From: Piromyces finnis
Lineage: Eukaryota > Neocallimastigomycota > Neocallimastigomycetes > Neocallimastigales > Neocallimastigaceae
Assembly: GCA_002104945.1 (NCBI GenBank)
Contig: MCFH01000027.1
Span: 22,501 to 86,500, forward strand
Length of the DNA: 64,000 nt
Direction of reading: 5' to 3'
Shown here: piece by piece, positions 21,730 through 30,930 of the stretch
Layout: each line of letters starts with the position of its first letter
How positions within the stretch are numbered: the stretch's first letter is position 1
Made by a program: the position numbers and the translations under genes
The notes under the pieces: model-generated
Seen by the model: only the letters and a program-made list of their open reading frames with translations
Databases searched by the model: none
Told to the model about the DNA's origin: nothing

Positions 21730-22515
21730 TGTAATAATTCCATTATAAATTATTATATAATAGAATTATTAACTACAATTTATTGATAAATTGAGAATAA
21801 AAAGAAAATAAATATTAATACTTATCTTTAAGTTCGAGTTTATTATAAGAGTAGAAATAATTTTACACTTTAATAAGTTAATATGTTTTATTATAACTAA
21901 GTTAAGTAAAATAAAATTAAAAAACACTTTTATTATTATAATTTGTTTCTTATAATAATAACTCTTGATTCCTTAGAAGAGAATCAAGAGTCTTTATTTA
22001 TATTATTTAATAAATTTAAAGTTTAAATTAAAATTTTATCTAATCTTAACAAAATAATTTTTTGTTTAGGAAAAGATTAGAAGAAAAACCTAAACAAAGT
22101 TCGATCAATATTCTATACATATTGATCATCGTATATTTTAAGTAAAACCAATTATTTTAGAAATTGGAAAAACCTTAAAATATCGATTCCTAAACAATGA
22201 ATAATTATTTTAAAGTAATTAATTAAATAAATAATTAAATATATTTGATAAAAATATAAAGTTAAATAAAAGTAATTAATTAAATTAATTAATTAAATGA
22301 ATAAATATAATTAATAAAAATATTAAATAAAATATTAATGAATAATATAATTAAATGGCTAAATGTAATTTAAGATATTAAAATTAAGTGAAAATAAATA
22401 ATTAAAACAAATTTAAATGAGAATAATTATTTAAATAAACTAATATTAATAACATTAATTAATGATTTTAACTAAGAAATATTAATTATGTATCAAATAA
22501 TTATTATTTCTTACA
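21730..22515 (+). mobile_element. Solo LTR, family F (copy F1)
   Basis: 786 bp, TGTAATAATTCCATTATAA to ATTTCTTACA. The flanks CACAA and AACAA match in four of five bases. Taking F1 out rejoins GTATCA-CAAA-TGTTATGG, i.e. LTR P, the 4-bp target CAAA, and LTR N. On the minus strand its target ends in the TG that opens P. It is near-identical to F2 at 35836. Confidence 0.85.
21961..22187 (+). ncRNA. Candidate structured RNA domain with pseudoknot (F1 copy, reference)
   Basis: Stems seen in order: H1 ACTCTTGATTC/GAATCAAGAGT (21961-21971, 21981-21991). Pseudoknot: a TCTAATCTT (22039-22047), b TTTGTTTAGG (22061-22070), a' AAGATTAGA (22073-22081), b' CCTAAACAAA (22089-22098). H4: GATCAATAT/ATATTGATC (22103-22127). 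H5: TATTTTAAG/CTTAAAATA (22134-22182), enclosing CCAATT/AATTGG. The order a-b-a'-b' is an H-type pseudoknot, with an A-rich loop between a' and b'. Other copies keep the pairings with different bases. Function unknown; it lies inside an LTR, so it may be part of the element's RNA. Confidence 0.65.
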
Positions 22516-22521
22516 AACAAA

Positions 22522-23046
22522 TGTTATGGTTCGAGGAATTTACTTTTATTTATAAAATATTAATAAATTTATTAATACTCAAAAATAATATTAAAATGAA
22601 ATAAGAAAAATTGTTTTATTAATAAAATTGTTTTATTAAGATATTAATATAAAATTATAAAATAAAATAAAAATAAAAATAAAAATATCTGTATATTCTC
22701 TAATTCTTATAATATACACCTCTTTATACTTTTTGTAAAAAATTAAGTAGTGTTAATTAAAAGAATTAGTCTTTAATTATTTACATTAATTTTAGTATTT
22801 AAATTACTTTTAAATGAATAATAAAATTACATTACTATTATAATAAATATTTATACATATTATTAAATTGATTAACATACATTAAAAGTTTACCTTAAAT
22901 ATATTTAACTAAAGAATTTTACTATTTTACAGAAATATTATTCATAATTTTAATTAATAAAAATTCATTAACTTGATAAATTAAACTAAAAGTTCAATAA
23001 ACTATAATTTTCAATATATTATTATTACTAAATTAATTTTTAAGTT
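22522..23046 (-). mobile_element. Truncated LTR of the I family (copy N)
   Basis: On the plus strand it starts TGTTATGGTTCGAGG, i.e. the minus-strand end CCTCGAACCATAACA. The body is the reverse complement of the two halves of LTR I2 (8230-8653 and 15180-15299). It breaks off at about 23046, where it is joined to LTR A3. It is flanked on the left by CAAA. Confidence 0.75.
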
Positions 23047-23049
23047 TAA

Positions 23050-23609
23050 TACTATATAATATTTCTTTAATAATAATAATAATAATGATTAAAATAAGAA
23101 TATTTACATGTATTTATATTTTCTTTTAAATTTAAACTATTTATATTAAAATAATAAAATTAATAACTATTTACAATAAAAGTAATAAAAGTAATTAAAA
23201 ATAACAATAAAAGAAATAATTAAAAGTTAAAGAATATAAAAAGCTGTTTATTTTACAATTAATTAAAGTAATAATTATTTTTAATGTTTTAATAAAGGTG
23301 TTTAATTATATTATTTTATAACATGAATTATTATATTTGTTTACTTTTAAAGTGTAATTTACTAACGAAGTTATTAAATATTTAATTTAACAATTAATTT
23401 AACAAGAGTTATATATTTTGATCTCGATTAATTAAAGTTTATTATTTTCTTTCAATAATCAAAATATATGCAGTGTTTAGGATTAATTTTATTTAAGAAT
23501 TTCGGTAAAGTACTTAATTAAACTATAACTTGTTTTAAGTTACTTTTAGGGTTAACTTAAAAATCAGGTTTAATAATAATTTTATATTTATTAATTTCAT
23601 TATTTATCA
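23050..23609 (-). mobile_element. Truncated LTR, family A (copy A3), tRNA-Ala-proximal
   Basis: About 560 bp matching the 5' two-thirds of family A in inverted orientation. The TG edge (minus-strand TGATAAATAATG) ends at 23609, 15 nt before the tRNA-Ala start. The 3' third is lost at the junction with LTR N. The following CAAA (23610-23613) is the same 4-bp motif that separates LTRs P and N, as expected for repeated use of one target. Confidence 0.85.
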
Positions 23610-23624
23610 CAAAAGGCAGTAGCT

Positions 23625-23696
23625 GGGGATATAACTCAGTGGTAGAGTGCTTGCTTTGCATGCAAGAAGCCTCGGGTTCGATCCCCGATATCTCCA
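23625..23696 (+). tRNA. tRNA-Ala (anticodon TGC)
   Basis: 72 nt, no intron. The acceptor GGGGATA pairs with TATCTCC, discriminator A. The anticodon loop TTTGCAT gives TGC. The T arm is CGGGTTCGATCCCCG. An LTR edge lies 15 nt upstream. Confidence 0.97.
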
Positions 23697-24434
23697 TATA
23701 TTAATTTTAACTTTTTATTAATAGTAAATTTTTAAAATTATCAAATAGGTAAAGAAATTCTTATTTTATTGTTTTATAATTTTCTAAATACTATATTTTG
23801 TACTTTTGTTAATTAAGATTAAAAAGTGTTTTATTTAAAGTCTTAAATAATTGAATTAGATATTTTATATGTATATAAAAATATATTGTAATTTTTCTTA
23901 ATTAAATTTATATAGTTCATTATATTAATTATTTCTACAATGAAATAATTTAATGTATAACAAACGTAAGAATATGTAAAGCAAAAGAATAAAGTAAATG
24001 TACGGTTCATATAATTCTGGTATTATCATAATTGAACAATTAGCCTTATTAGTATAAACAAACTAAAGAGTAATTATTTTTAAAAAAGGTTTCTTGCTTT
24101 AGTTAATTTTATATAGTTAATGATAACAATAAACGTTATAGTATTTAGAAACAATAAAACTATTGATACGTAATAACTAATATAGTCAATTACTTTTTAT
24201 TTTAATTAATTTATTTAATTCTAGAACATTTTTAAAATATTTTATTATTTAATTAAACTTTATTTATGAACAAAATATTTTCTGTATAATGTTCATATTT
24301 ACTTTAATAAAAACTTCTCTTTCTTTATATTTTATATAAATCCTAATACAGCTTTACGTCTAATAATATTAAATTATATATATCTTAATAATTTAAAATA
24401 TAGAAGAAAAAATATTTTATTTACATAAAAATAT
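23697..24434. other. AT-rich spacer between tRNA-Ala and tRNA-Thr
   Basis: I see no gene. The tRNA 3' sides face each other across this stretch. Motifs near 24000-24170 (GTATAAACAAACTAAAGAGTAATT ... ACGTAATAACTAATA) resemble sequence near 50110-50260, so an old dispersed repeat may be present. Confidence 0.5.
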
Positions 24435-24506
24435 TGCCTATTGACGGAATTGAACCACCGACCTTCGCTTTACAAGAGCGACGCTCTACCACTAAGCCAA
24501 ACAGGC
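24435..24506 (-). tRNA. tRNA-Thr (anticodon TGT)
   Basis: On the minus strand the acceptor GCCTGTT pairs with AATAGGC, discriminator A. The anticodon stem-loop TCGCT-CTTGTAA-AGCGA gives TGT. The T arm is CGGTGGTTCAATTCCG. A short open frame crossing it on the plus strand is a shadow. Upstream it carries the deepest LTR stack of the window (H, E1, F5/L). Confidence 0.96.
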
Positions 24507-24572
24507 ATTGCATTCTATTACTGATAAATAATAATTATAAATATATTATAAATTTGATATTTGTAGAACGTT

Positions 24573-25333
24573 TGTCACGAATACTAGTGAAATTACAATT
24601 TCAAGATCACTTGGAATTGTGAAATCACTTATGAAAATTCAAAATCAACAAATATTTTATTTTCAAATAAATTATAAAATTTTATTAAGAAATATTTAAA
24701 AATTTAGGAAAGGTTAAAATATGACCTTAACCCTTAATAATTTTTATAATAAATAACTTTAACCCTTATCGTTAAAATGGAATAAGAAAAAACACGCGTA
24801 TCTCCTCAACGAATGACGATTTTTGAATAAAAATATTTTGGTTATAATTACGTTCGTTAGAAAGCCACGCTCGAGACAAACAACATATCTTAAAATCAGC
24901 CTTAGTATTATAAAATATATTATGAATATAATCATGTACTAAAAAGTTATTTTAGTATTAAATGTAAAATTACAAATAGTATAAATAGTTTAGAATAGTT
25001 ATGAAATTAAAATCTTTGTAAAAATTATTAACTATAAATTATTAACTATAAATTATTAACTATAAATTATTAACTATAAATTATTAACTATTAATAATAA
25101 TTAATACTTAATGAGTATTACTACTAAATAATCTTATTATTATATTTTAGCAATATATTATTAAATAAAATAAAAGAAATTATTTTAACCATAATATATA
25201 ATTTAATTATTCATTTATAAATCAATTAAGATTATTTTAATAAAACATTTTTTTTTCTAACCTAGTTATCTTTTAACCTTTTATTTAATTTAATATTTTA
25301 ATATTAAATTATAAGTTTAGTAAAACTTTTACA
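24573..25333 (+). repeat. 5' LTR of element B
   Basis: 761 bp. It holds about five copies of a 14-bp unit (ATTATTAACTATAA, 25027-25090). It lacks the ~345-bp block present in the 3' LTR after AAAATCAG. The sequence right after the LTR (ATAATCTTTACCGCG) has no TGG and matches no tRNA 3' end I recognise. Confidence 0.93.
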
Positions 25334-25398
25334 ATAATCTTTACCGCGTTTTTTACCATAACTACCTTAGGAAAAAACTTAATTTAAAAATTTAAAAA

Positions 25399-26310
25399 AT
25401 GACTCAACCAACACCTAAACCAGTTCAACAATTCCTAAAGCCTCAAGATTTAGAAGAATTTAAAAAAAATCTTTGTGGTGAATTAGACAAGTATATCACT
25501 CAACAATTGGATAAAAATACCACCTCCTTGTTAGAACGTATGGATGCTATGTTAAAGGAACTTAAGAGTCGTGCTAATTATACTGAAACCGAGGAATCTT
25601 CTACTGATTATGATGAAGATCATGATGTTATAATGCGTAATAGAACCTATCCTATCAAACAAGTACCAGATCCAGGATTCTTTACCGGTGATACTACTCA
25701 GACTGAGTTATTCTGCGAACTCTGCCAAGCTACCTTTAAAACTCCACCTAACAATCAACTATCTGAAGAAGTAAAAATTAACTTTGTTGTTGTTAGATTA
25801 CGTGATTCTGCCAGAACTTGGTATCATATTAAATATAAAGATGGTATTACTCCTATGACTATGAACGAACTATTAAGTGAATTAAACAAAGCTTTTTCAA
25901 ATGTTACCAGTACCAAATTAGCCATGATTCAATTAATAGAATTAAGACAAGCTTATGGAAAAGTGAACGATTATATTAACAAATTTAGAGATTTAAGTCG
26001 TTGTTTAGAGATAGATGACATTAGTCTTTCACTAATATTTTTAAATGGTTTACATCCAAAATATAAGAATGAAATTAAGAAAGCTGATATTTTACCTAAC
26101 ACTTTAAGTGAAATGGTTACAAAGTGTATAATTTTTGAAAATTCTCTTGCTACTAATAATAAATTAAATATCAATAATAATAATAATAAAAATCAACATT
26201 ACAATAAGAGAAACAATAGGAAATTCAATAAGAATAAAACCCATTATCAAAATTCAAACAATAATAATAATTATGTCAATAAAGTTCAAAAAATGAACTC
26301 AAAAAACTAA
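25399..26310 (+). CDS. Gag protein of element B
   Basis: 303 residues from ATG at 25399, 65 nt after the 5' LTR. Residues about 85-230 form a retrotransposon capsid-like region (DPGFFTGD ... ARTWYHIKY ... FSNVTS ... ELRQAYGKVNDYINKFRDLSR ... FLNGLHPKYKNEI). The tail (about 255-303) is rich in Asn, Lys and Arg. There is no CCHC zinc knuckle, so RNA binding would have to rest on the basic tail. The last codons are TCA AAA AAC TAA, which hold a -1 frameshift heptamer just before the stop. Confidence 0.93.
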   Translation: MTQPTPKPVQQFLKPQDLEEFKKNLCGELDKYITQQLDKNTTSLLERMDAMLKELKSRANYTETEESSTDYDEDHDVIMRNRTYPIKQVPDPGFFTGDTTQTELFCELCQATFKTPPNNQLSEEVKINFVVVRLRDSARTWYHIKYKDGITPMTMNELLSELNKAFSNVTSTKLAMIQLIELRQAYGKVNDYINKFRDLSRCLEIDDISLSLIFLNGLHPKYKNEIKKADILPNTLSEMVTKCIIFENSLATNNKLNINNNNNKNQHYNKRNNRKFNKNKTHYQNSNNNNNYVNKVQKMNSKN

Positions 26311-26344
26311 GAAATGAACTCTCAAGAGAGTCTAAGAGAGTTCA
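26301..26344 (+). promoter_or_regulatory. Programmed -1 ribosomal frameshift signal (gag to pol)
   Basis: Slippery heptamer A AAA AAC (26301-26307) in the gag frame, directly followed by the gag stop TAA. After a 7-nt spacer comes a perfect 9-bp hairpin: TGAACTCTC (26315-26323) pairs with GAGAGTTCA (26336-26344), with a 12-nt loop. The pol frame is -1 relative to gag and is open upstream across this site. Heptamer, spacer and stem all fit the known -1 signals of retroviruses. Confidence 0.9.
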
Positions 26345-26402
26345 TAATACAAAAATAATACATTACAACTTTCCTACATATGACTCTAAAATAAATAAAA
26401 AA

Positions 26403-29400
26403 TTGCCTACAACATTTTTCAACTTAAAATTTTTTATCCCAATTAAATTAAACAAACTTTATGATTTAAAAAATTCAATTAATAAAAATCAATACAATTT
26501 AATTTTAGATAGTGGCTCATATTGCAACTTTATTTCAATCAACTTGGTCAATAAATTAAAACTAAAACCACACAAATTATTACACTCAATTGAAATAAAT
26601 GGAATTAGTGGTTCAATATTTATTGATACATACACCTTCTTATATTTTAAGACTACTATCTATATTAATCATTCAAAATTTTTAATTACTTTTAAAGAAA
26701 AATTTCTAATTATTAAAAATCTTCCAACAGATTTGTTATTAGGCAATAAATTTTTACACAAATATCAACTACATTTTAATTATAATAAAAATTTTGTATA
26801 TTCAAGTTTAAATTTTAACAATTTTAAAAAATTAAATTCTAATAAAATTATATATAAAATTAATAAAAACCGATTGAATAAATCCAAAAATTTAAAAATT
26901 AAAAACATTAATCATAATAAATTAACTTCCAATACATCTTTTAATAATTTGAAAAATTGCTCTAAACCAAAATATCAAAATTTCAGCTATAATTACTTTA
27001 TTCACTCATTTTTAGCTAATAGTGAAAAAGATTATAATACTGATGATGAAGATGATAATGAAGAAGACTTCAAATTAGAAGAAGTACCAGAACCATATCG
27101 TGATTTAGCGGAAGTTTTCAGCAAGGTTAAGGCTGATAAACTACCACCACATAGGCTAACGGATTGTAAAATCGTTTTACAAAAAGATGCTTCTTTACAT
27201 TATGGTCCTATATATCCTCTATCTGAAGATGAATCTCTAGTTCTTAAAGAATACATAGATGAAAATCTCAAGAAAGGATTCATTAGACCATCTGAATCTC
27301 CAGCTGGTTATCCTGTTTTATTTCAGAAAAAGAAGGATGGATCGTTACGTCTTTGTATTGATTACAAAAAATTAAATGCAGTTACAATTCGCAATTCTTA
27401 CCCACTTCCTCTAATTACTGATATTATCGAAAGAGTGAAAGGTGCTAAATTCTTTTCAAAATTAGATCTTCGTTCTGCTTACAATTTAGTGCGTATTCGT
27501 GAAGGAGACGAATATAAGACAGCTTTTAGAACTAAATATGGTCACTATGAATATTTAGTAATGCCTTTTGGTCTAAGAAATGCCCCTGCTACATTTCAAT
27601 CATTTATTAATTCAGTATTACGCCCTTATTTAGAAAAATTTGTTATTTTATATTTAGATGATATTCTGATTTATTCGAAAACATTAGATGAACATATACA
27701 ACATGTTCGTACTATTCTCCAAACATTGCTCAAAAATAATTTATTTGCTAAATTAAAGAAATGTGAATTTCACAAGCCAGAAGTTGAATTTTTAGGACAC
27801 GTTATATCAGGCAATGGTATATCTACTGATCCAAAGAAAATTAAATCTGTCCAAGAATGGCCTACACCTAATTGTGTAAAAGATGTTCAACGCTTTGTTG
27901 GATTATGCAACTATTATAGAAGATTTATAAAAGATTTTGCTACTATTGCTAAACCGCTTCACAATTTAACAAAGAAAAATACTAGTTTTAATTGGAATGA
28001 TAAATGTAATAACTCATTTTTAGAATTAAAAAAGAGACTAATCTCTTCACCTATTTTATTACATCCAGATCCAACCAAACCATTTATTGTCGAATGCGAT
28101 GCTAGTAATTTTGCCATTGGTTGTATACTTTCTCAAAAGGATGAAGATAACAAATTACATCCTGTAGCATATTATTCAAGATGTTTAAACAATGCTGAAT
28201 TAAATTATTCAATTACTGAAAAGGAACTTTTAGCTATAAAATGTGCATTTTCTACCTGGAGACATTTATTACTAGGTGCTAAATACCAAGTAACCGTTTT
28301 TACTGACCATAAAAACCTTCTATACACCTTAGGTGGTAAAGTCGGAAACCAACGTCAACATCGTTGGCATTTACTTTTCCAAGAATATAATTTTCAATTA
28401 ATATACCGCCAAGGAAGAAAAAATGGTAAACCTGATAGTTTATCAAGAAGACCTGATTACGAGAAAAATAATGTTGAACCTAAACCAGAACATATATTAG
28501 ATTATAAAAACGTTCCCGATACTCCATGTTTTGTTGGTATTGTTGGTTCCCTCATTGATCAAATAATAGAAAATTATAAGGATGATGAAAATGCGAATAA
28601 TATTTATCTTTACTTTAGTCCTAATAATGCTAATCAAGGTTACTTTTACAGGCCTTTCAGAAAAATGGAAAAATTTAAAATAAAAAATAATTTAATTTTA
28701 TATAATAATTTAATTTATGTACCAGAAAAACTTCATGTAGATATTTTAACCAGGTACCATGATAACGCTACTGCTGGACATTTAGGTATTCGAAGAACTG
28801 AAGAACTAATTAACCTTAATTTTTGGTGGCCCAAAATGCATCAAGATATCGTAAATTTTGTCAATTCTTGCGAACAATGTTCCAGAAATAAAGTTAATAG
28901 ACATAAAAGATATGATCTTTTAAGACCTTTAGAAATTCCTGATCGCCCTTGGAAATCTATTGAAATCGATTTTCTTTGTGGTCTCCCTGAATCAAAAAAG
29001 TTTTCCGTTATAATGGTTGTTGTAGATCGCTTTTCAAAAATGATTCACCTTATTCCGTTCAAAGAAATACCTACAGCTGAAGAAACTGCCAAAGCTTTCC
29101 TAAAAAATATTTTTAAACTCCATGGACTACCTACAGATATTTATACGGACAGAGGAACACAATTTACTAGTGCTTTATGGATAGAAATTATGGAAAAATT
29201 GCGTGTTAAGCCAAAAATAGCTACCACAGATCACCATGAGACCGTTGGTCAAGTAGAACGTTGTAACTCTTTCATTGAACAATATTTACGTTGCTATTCA
29301 AGAACATTTTTCCACGATGACTGGATTGAATGGTTACATCTAGCTGAATTTGTTTATAATAATACAGTTCATGAATCTACAAAACAAACTCCATTTTTCA

Positions 29401-30008
29401 TTAATTATGGATTCCACCCACCTATGGATGATGTCTTTTTGTTTCAAGGTTCTGATTCAAACTTTAAATACATTAAAGATGTTAGTAAAAATTTCCTTTT
29501 AGTTAAAGATGTTTTGCTTAGATCTCAAGATTTATACAAAAGAGCTGCCGATAAGAAAAGAATTATTGCTCCTGAATTGAATGAAGGACAAAAAGTTTGG
29601 ATTCATGCACCTCCTGCTTTTGCTACTACTGAAAATGCCAAACTAGCGCCTCGTAAGTATGGTCCTTACAAGGTTTTAGAAGTTTTAAACAATGGTAATT
29701 ATAAAATAGATATTTCAAAATCACCTTTTCCAAAACACCACCCTGTATTTCACATATCGGAACTTGAACCTTATGTATCTACGCCAGATAAATTTAAAAA
29801 TAGATTTAAATATAAAGAAACTAATGCAGAAATTATAGAAATTGGTGACTTTAGGACAAATTATAAAGAAAAACGCTACGAATATAAAATTCGTTATAAA
29901 CACCGCCTAAGTTGGCACTGGGTTCCTGCTACAGTAATAGAAAGTGACCCAAGATATCAAGAATTATTAATTCAATTCAATAAAAGTATTAGAAAACACA
30001 AAATCTAA
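26403..30008 (+). CDS. Pol polyprotein of element B
   Basis: 1201 residues counted from 26403; there is no ATG there. The frame is open back through the gag end, so translation is expected by -1 frameshift at 26301-26307. Protease motif LDSGS near residue 35. Reverse transcriptase about 230-480 with YLDD at 417-420. RNase H about 560-690 (ECDASNFAIG, KELLAIKCAF, TDHKNL). Integrase zinc finger (H near 786, then H-C-C), catalytic D856, D916 and E952 (35 residues between the last two). GPYKVLEVLNNGNYKI and HPVFHISELEPY mark the C-terminal integrase domain. The very end (EYKIRYKHRLSWHWVPATVI) resembles a chromodomain, but WHWVP replaces the usual WEP. Fully intact. Confidence 0.95.
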   Translation: MPTTFFNLKFFIPIKLNKLYDLKNSINKNQYNLILDSGSYCNFISINLVNKLKLKPHKLLHSIEINGISGSIFIDTYTFLYFKTTIYINHSKFLITFKEKFLIIKNLPTDLLLGNKFLHKYQLHFNYNKNFVYSSLNFNNFKKLNSNKIIYKINKNRLNKSKNLKIKNINHNKLTSNTSFNNLKNCSKPKYQNFSYNYFIHSFLANSEKDYNTDDEDDNEEDFKLEEVPEPYRDLAEVFSKVKADKLPPHRLTDCKIVLQKDASLHYGPIYPLSEDESLVLKEYIDENLKKGFIRPSESPAGYPVLFQKKKDGSLRLCIDYKKLNAVTIRNSYPLPLITDIIERVKGAKFFSKLDLRSAYNLVRIREGDEYKTAFRTKYGHYEYLVMPFGLRNAPATFQSFINSVLRPYLEKFVILYLDDILIYSKTLDEHIQHVRTILQTLLKNNLFAKLKKCEFHKPEVEFLGHVISGNGISTDPKKIKSVQEWPTPNCVKDVQRFVGLCNYYRRFIKDFATIAKPLHNLTKKNTSFNWNDKCNNSFLELKKRLISSPILLHPDPTKPFIVECDASNFAIGCILSQKDEDNKLHPVAYYSRCLNNAELNYSITEKELLAIKCAFSTWRHLLLGAKYQVTVFTDHKNLLYTLGGKVGNQRQHRWHLLFQEYNFQLIYRQGRKNGKPDSLSRRPDYEKNNVEPKPEHILDYKNVPDTPCFVGIVGSLIDQIIENYKDDENANNIYLYFSPNNANQGYFYRPFRKMEKFKIKNNLILYNNLIYVPEKLHVDILTRYHDNATAGHLGIRRTEELINLNFWWPKMHQDIVNFVNSCEQCSRNKVNRHKRYDLLRPLEIPDRPWKSIEIDFLCGLPESKKFSVIMVVVDRFSKMIHLIPFKEIPTAEETAKAFLKNIFKLHGLPTDIYTDRGTQFTSALWIEIMEKLRVKPKIATTDHHETVGQVERCNSFIEQYLRCYSRTFFHDDWIEWLHLAEFVYNNTVHESTKQTPFFINYGFHPPMDDVFLFQGSDSNFKYIKDVSKNFLLVKDVLLRSQDLYKRAADKKRIIAPELNEGQKVWIHAPPAFATTENAKLAPRKYGPYKVLEVLNNGNYKIDISKSPFPKHHPVFHISELEPYVSTPDKFKNRFKYKETNAEIIEIGDFRTNYKEKRYEYKIRYKHRLSWHWVPATVIESDPRYQELLIQFNKSIRKHKI

Positions 30009-30930
30009 TTCTTTAAATTGCATTTCAACAATTTTATTTTTTAAAAATTTATTAATATCTTTCACTAACATTATGTTTTATTATAATTTGTATTACTCAT
30101 CTAATACATTTCAACACAAATTTCAAAAATTTTTTTCTATGAATGTTAAATTTCAATTCAATAATTTTTGATCCAACAATTTTATCAATTTATTTAATTT
30201 AAAACACAAAATTTTTATAATGAAAATTAAATATTTAAAGAGAATAATTTTCAATTTATTTTAGCAGTACAATTACAAATATTTATATGTTGTTAATGCT
30301 TATTTTATTCTCTATTCAATAGTATCAATTTCAATATTGTCACTATCTCGATCGATCATTAAAATCAATATTTTTCAGTGACATTTTTTCAAAAAGTTTA
30401 GTTCAAAATTTTTTTTGTATTTAATGAAAAAATTTTTTATTATTAAAAATTTTTCAAAAATTTCAAAAATTTTTTTTTTTTTCAAAATCATATTAATTAA
30501 AGTTTATTTGATCAATTTTTGAAATTTCAATTATTTTAGCAAATGTTAACATTTTTCAAAAATAAAAAGTGTTTCATTATCCTAGGAATAATATTTCTTA
30601 TTCAAATTTTAATTTTTCGTACGAATTTCAATTTTTTCACTCAATGATCAATTTAAATTTCAACATTTCTTTCAAAAATTTTATGAATTTGACTGAATGT
30701 TACACAAGAAAATGTTTTTTAATTTTTTTTCATATATTGCAATATATTCATCATATTATATTAAATATATTCTTTATTTAGTTACCATTTTATTTCATGT
30801 TACACATACAACTATATATTGGTTTATATTTAATATATACTACTTCAATTTATTTCAATTATACTTTATTATACAACTTTATTTTATATTATTTCAATCG
30901 CCTGGTATTCGATTTTTTTTGGCGGAGCGA
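30009..30930 (+). other. 3' untranslated region of element B
   Basis: About 920 nt of T-rich sequence with no real gene; short open frames here are chance. It ends with a T-run and GGCGGAGCGA immediately before the 3' LTR, the likely polypurine primer. Confidence 0.65.

Noticed and set aside
24434-24622. Plus-strand frame of 62 codons
   Set aside because: Antisense shadow of tRNA-Thr running into LTR H and the B LTR.
25334-25398. tRNA primer binding site for element B
   Set aside because: No TGG after the LTR and no complementarity to a tRNA 3' end that I can recognise; self-priming or another primer remains open.
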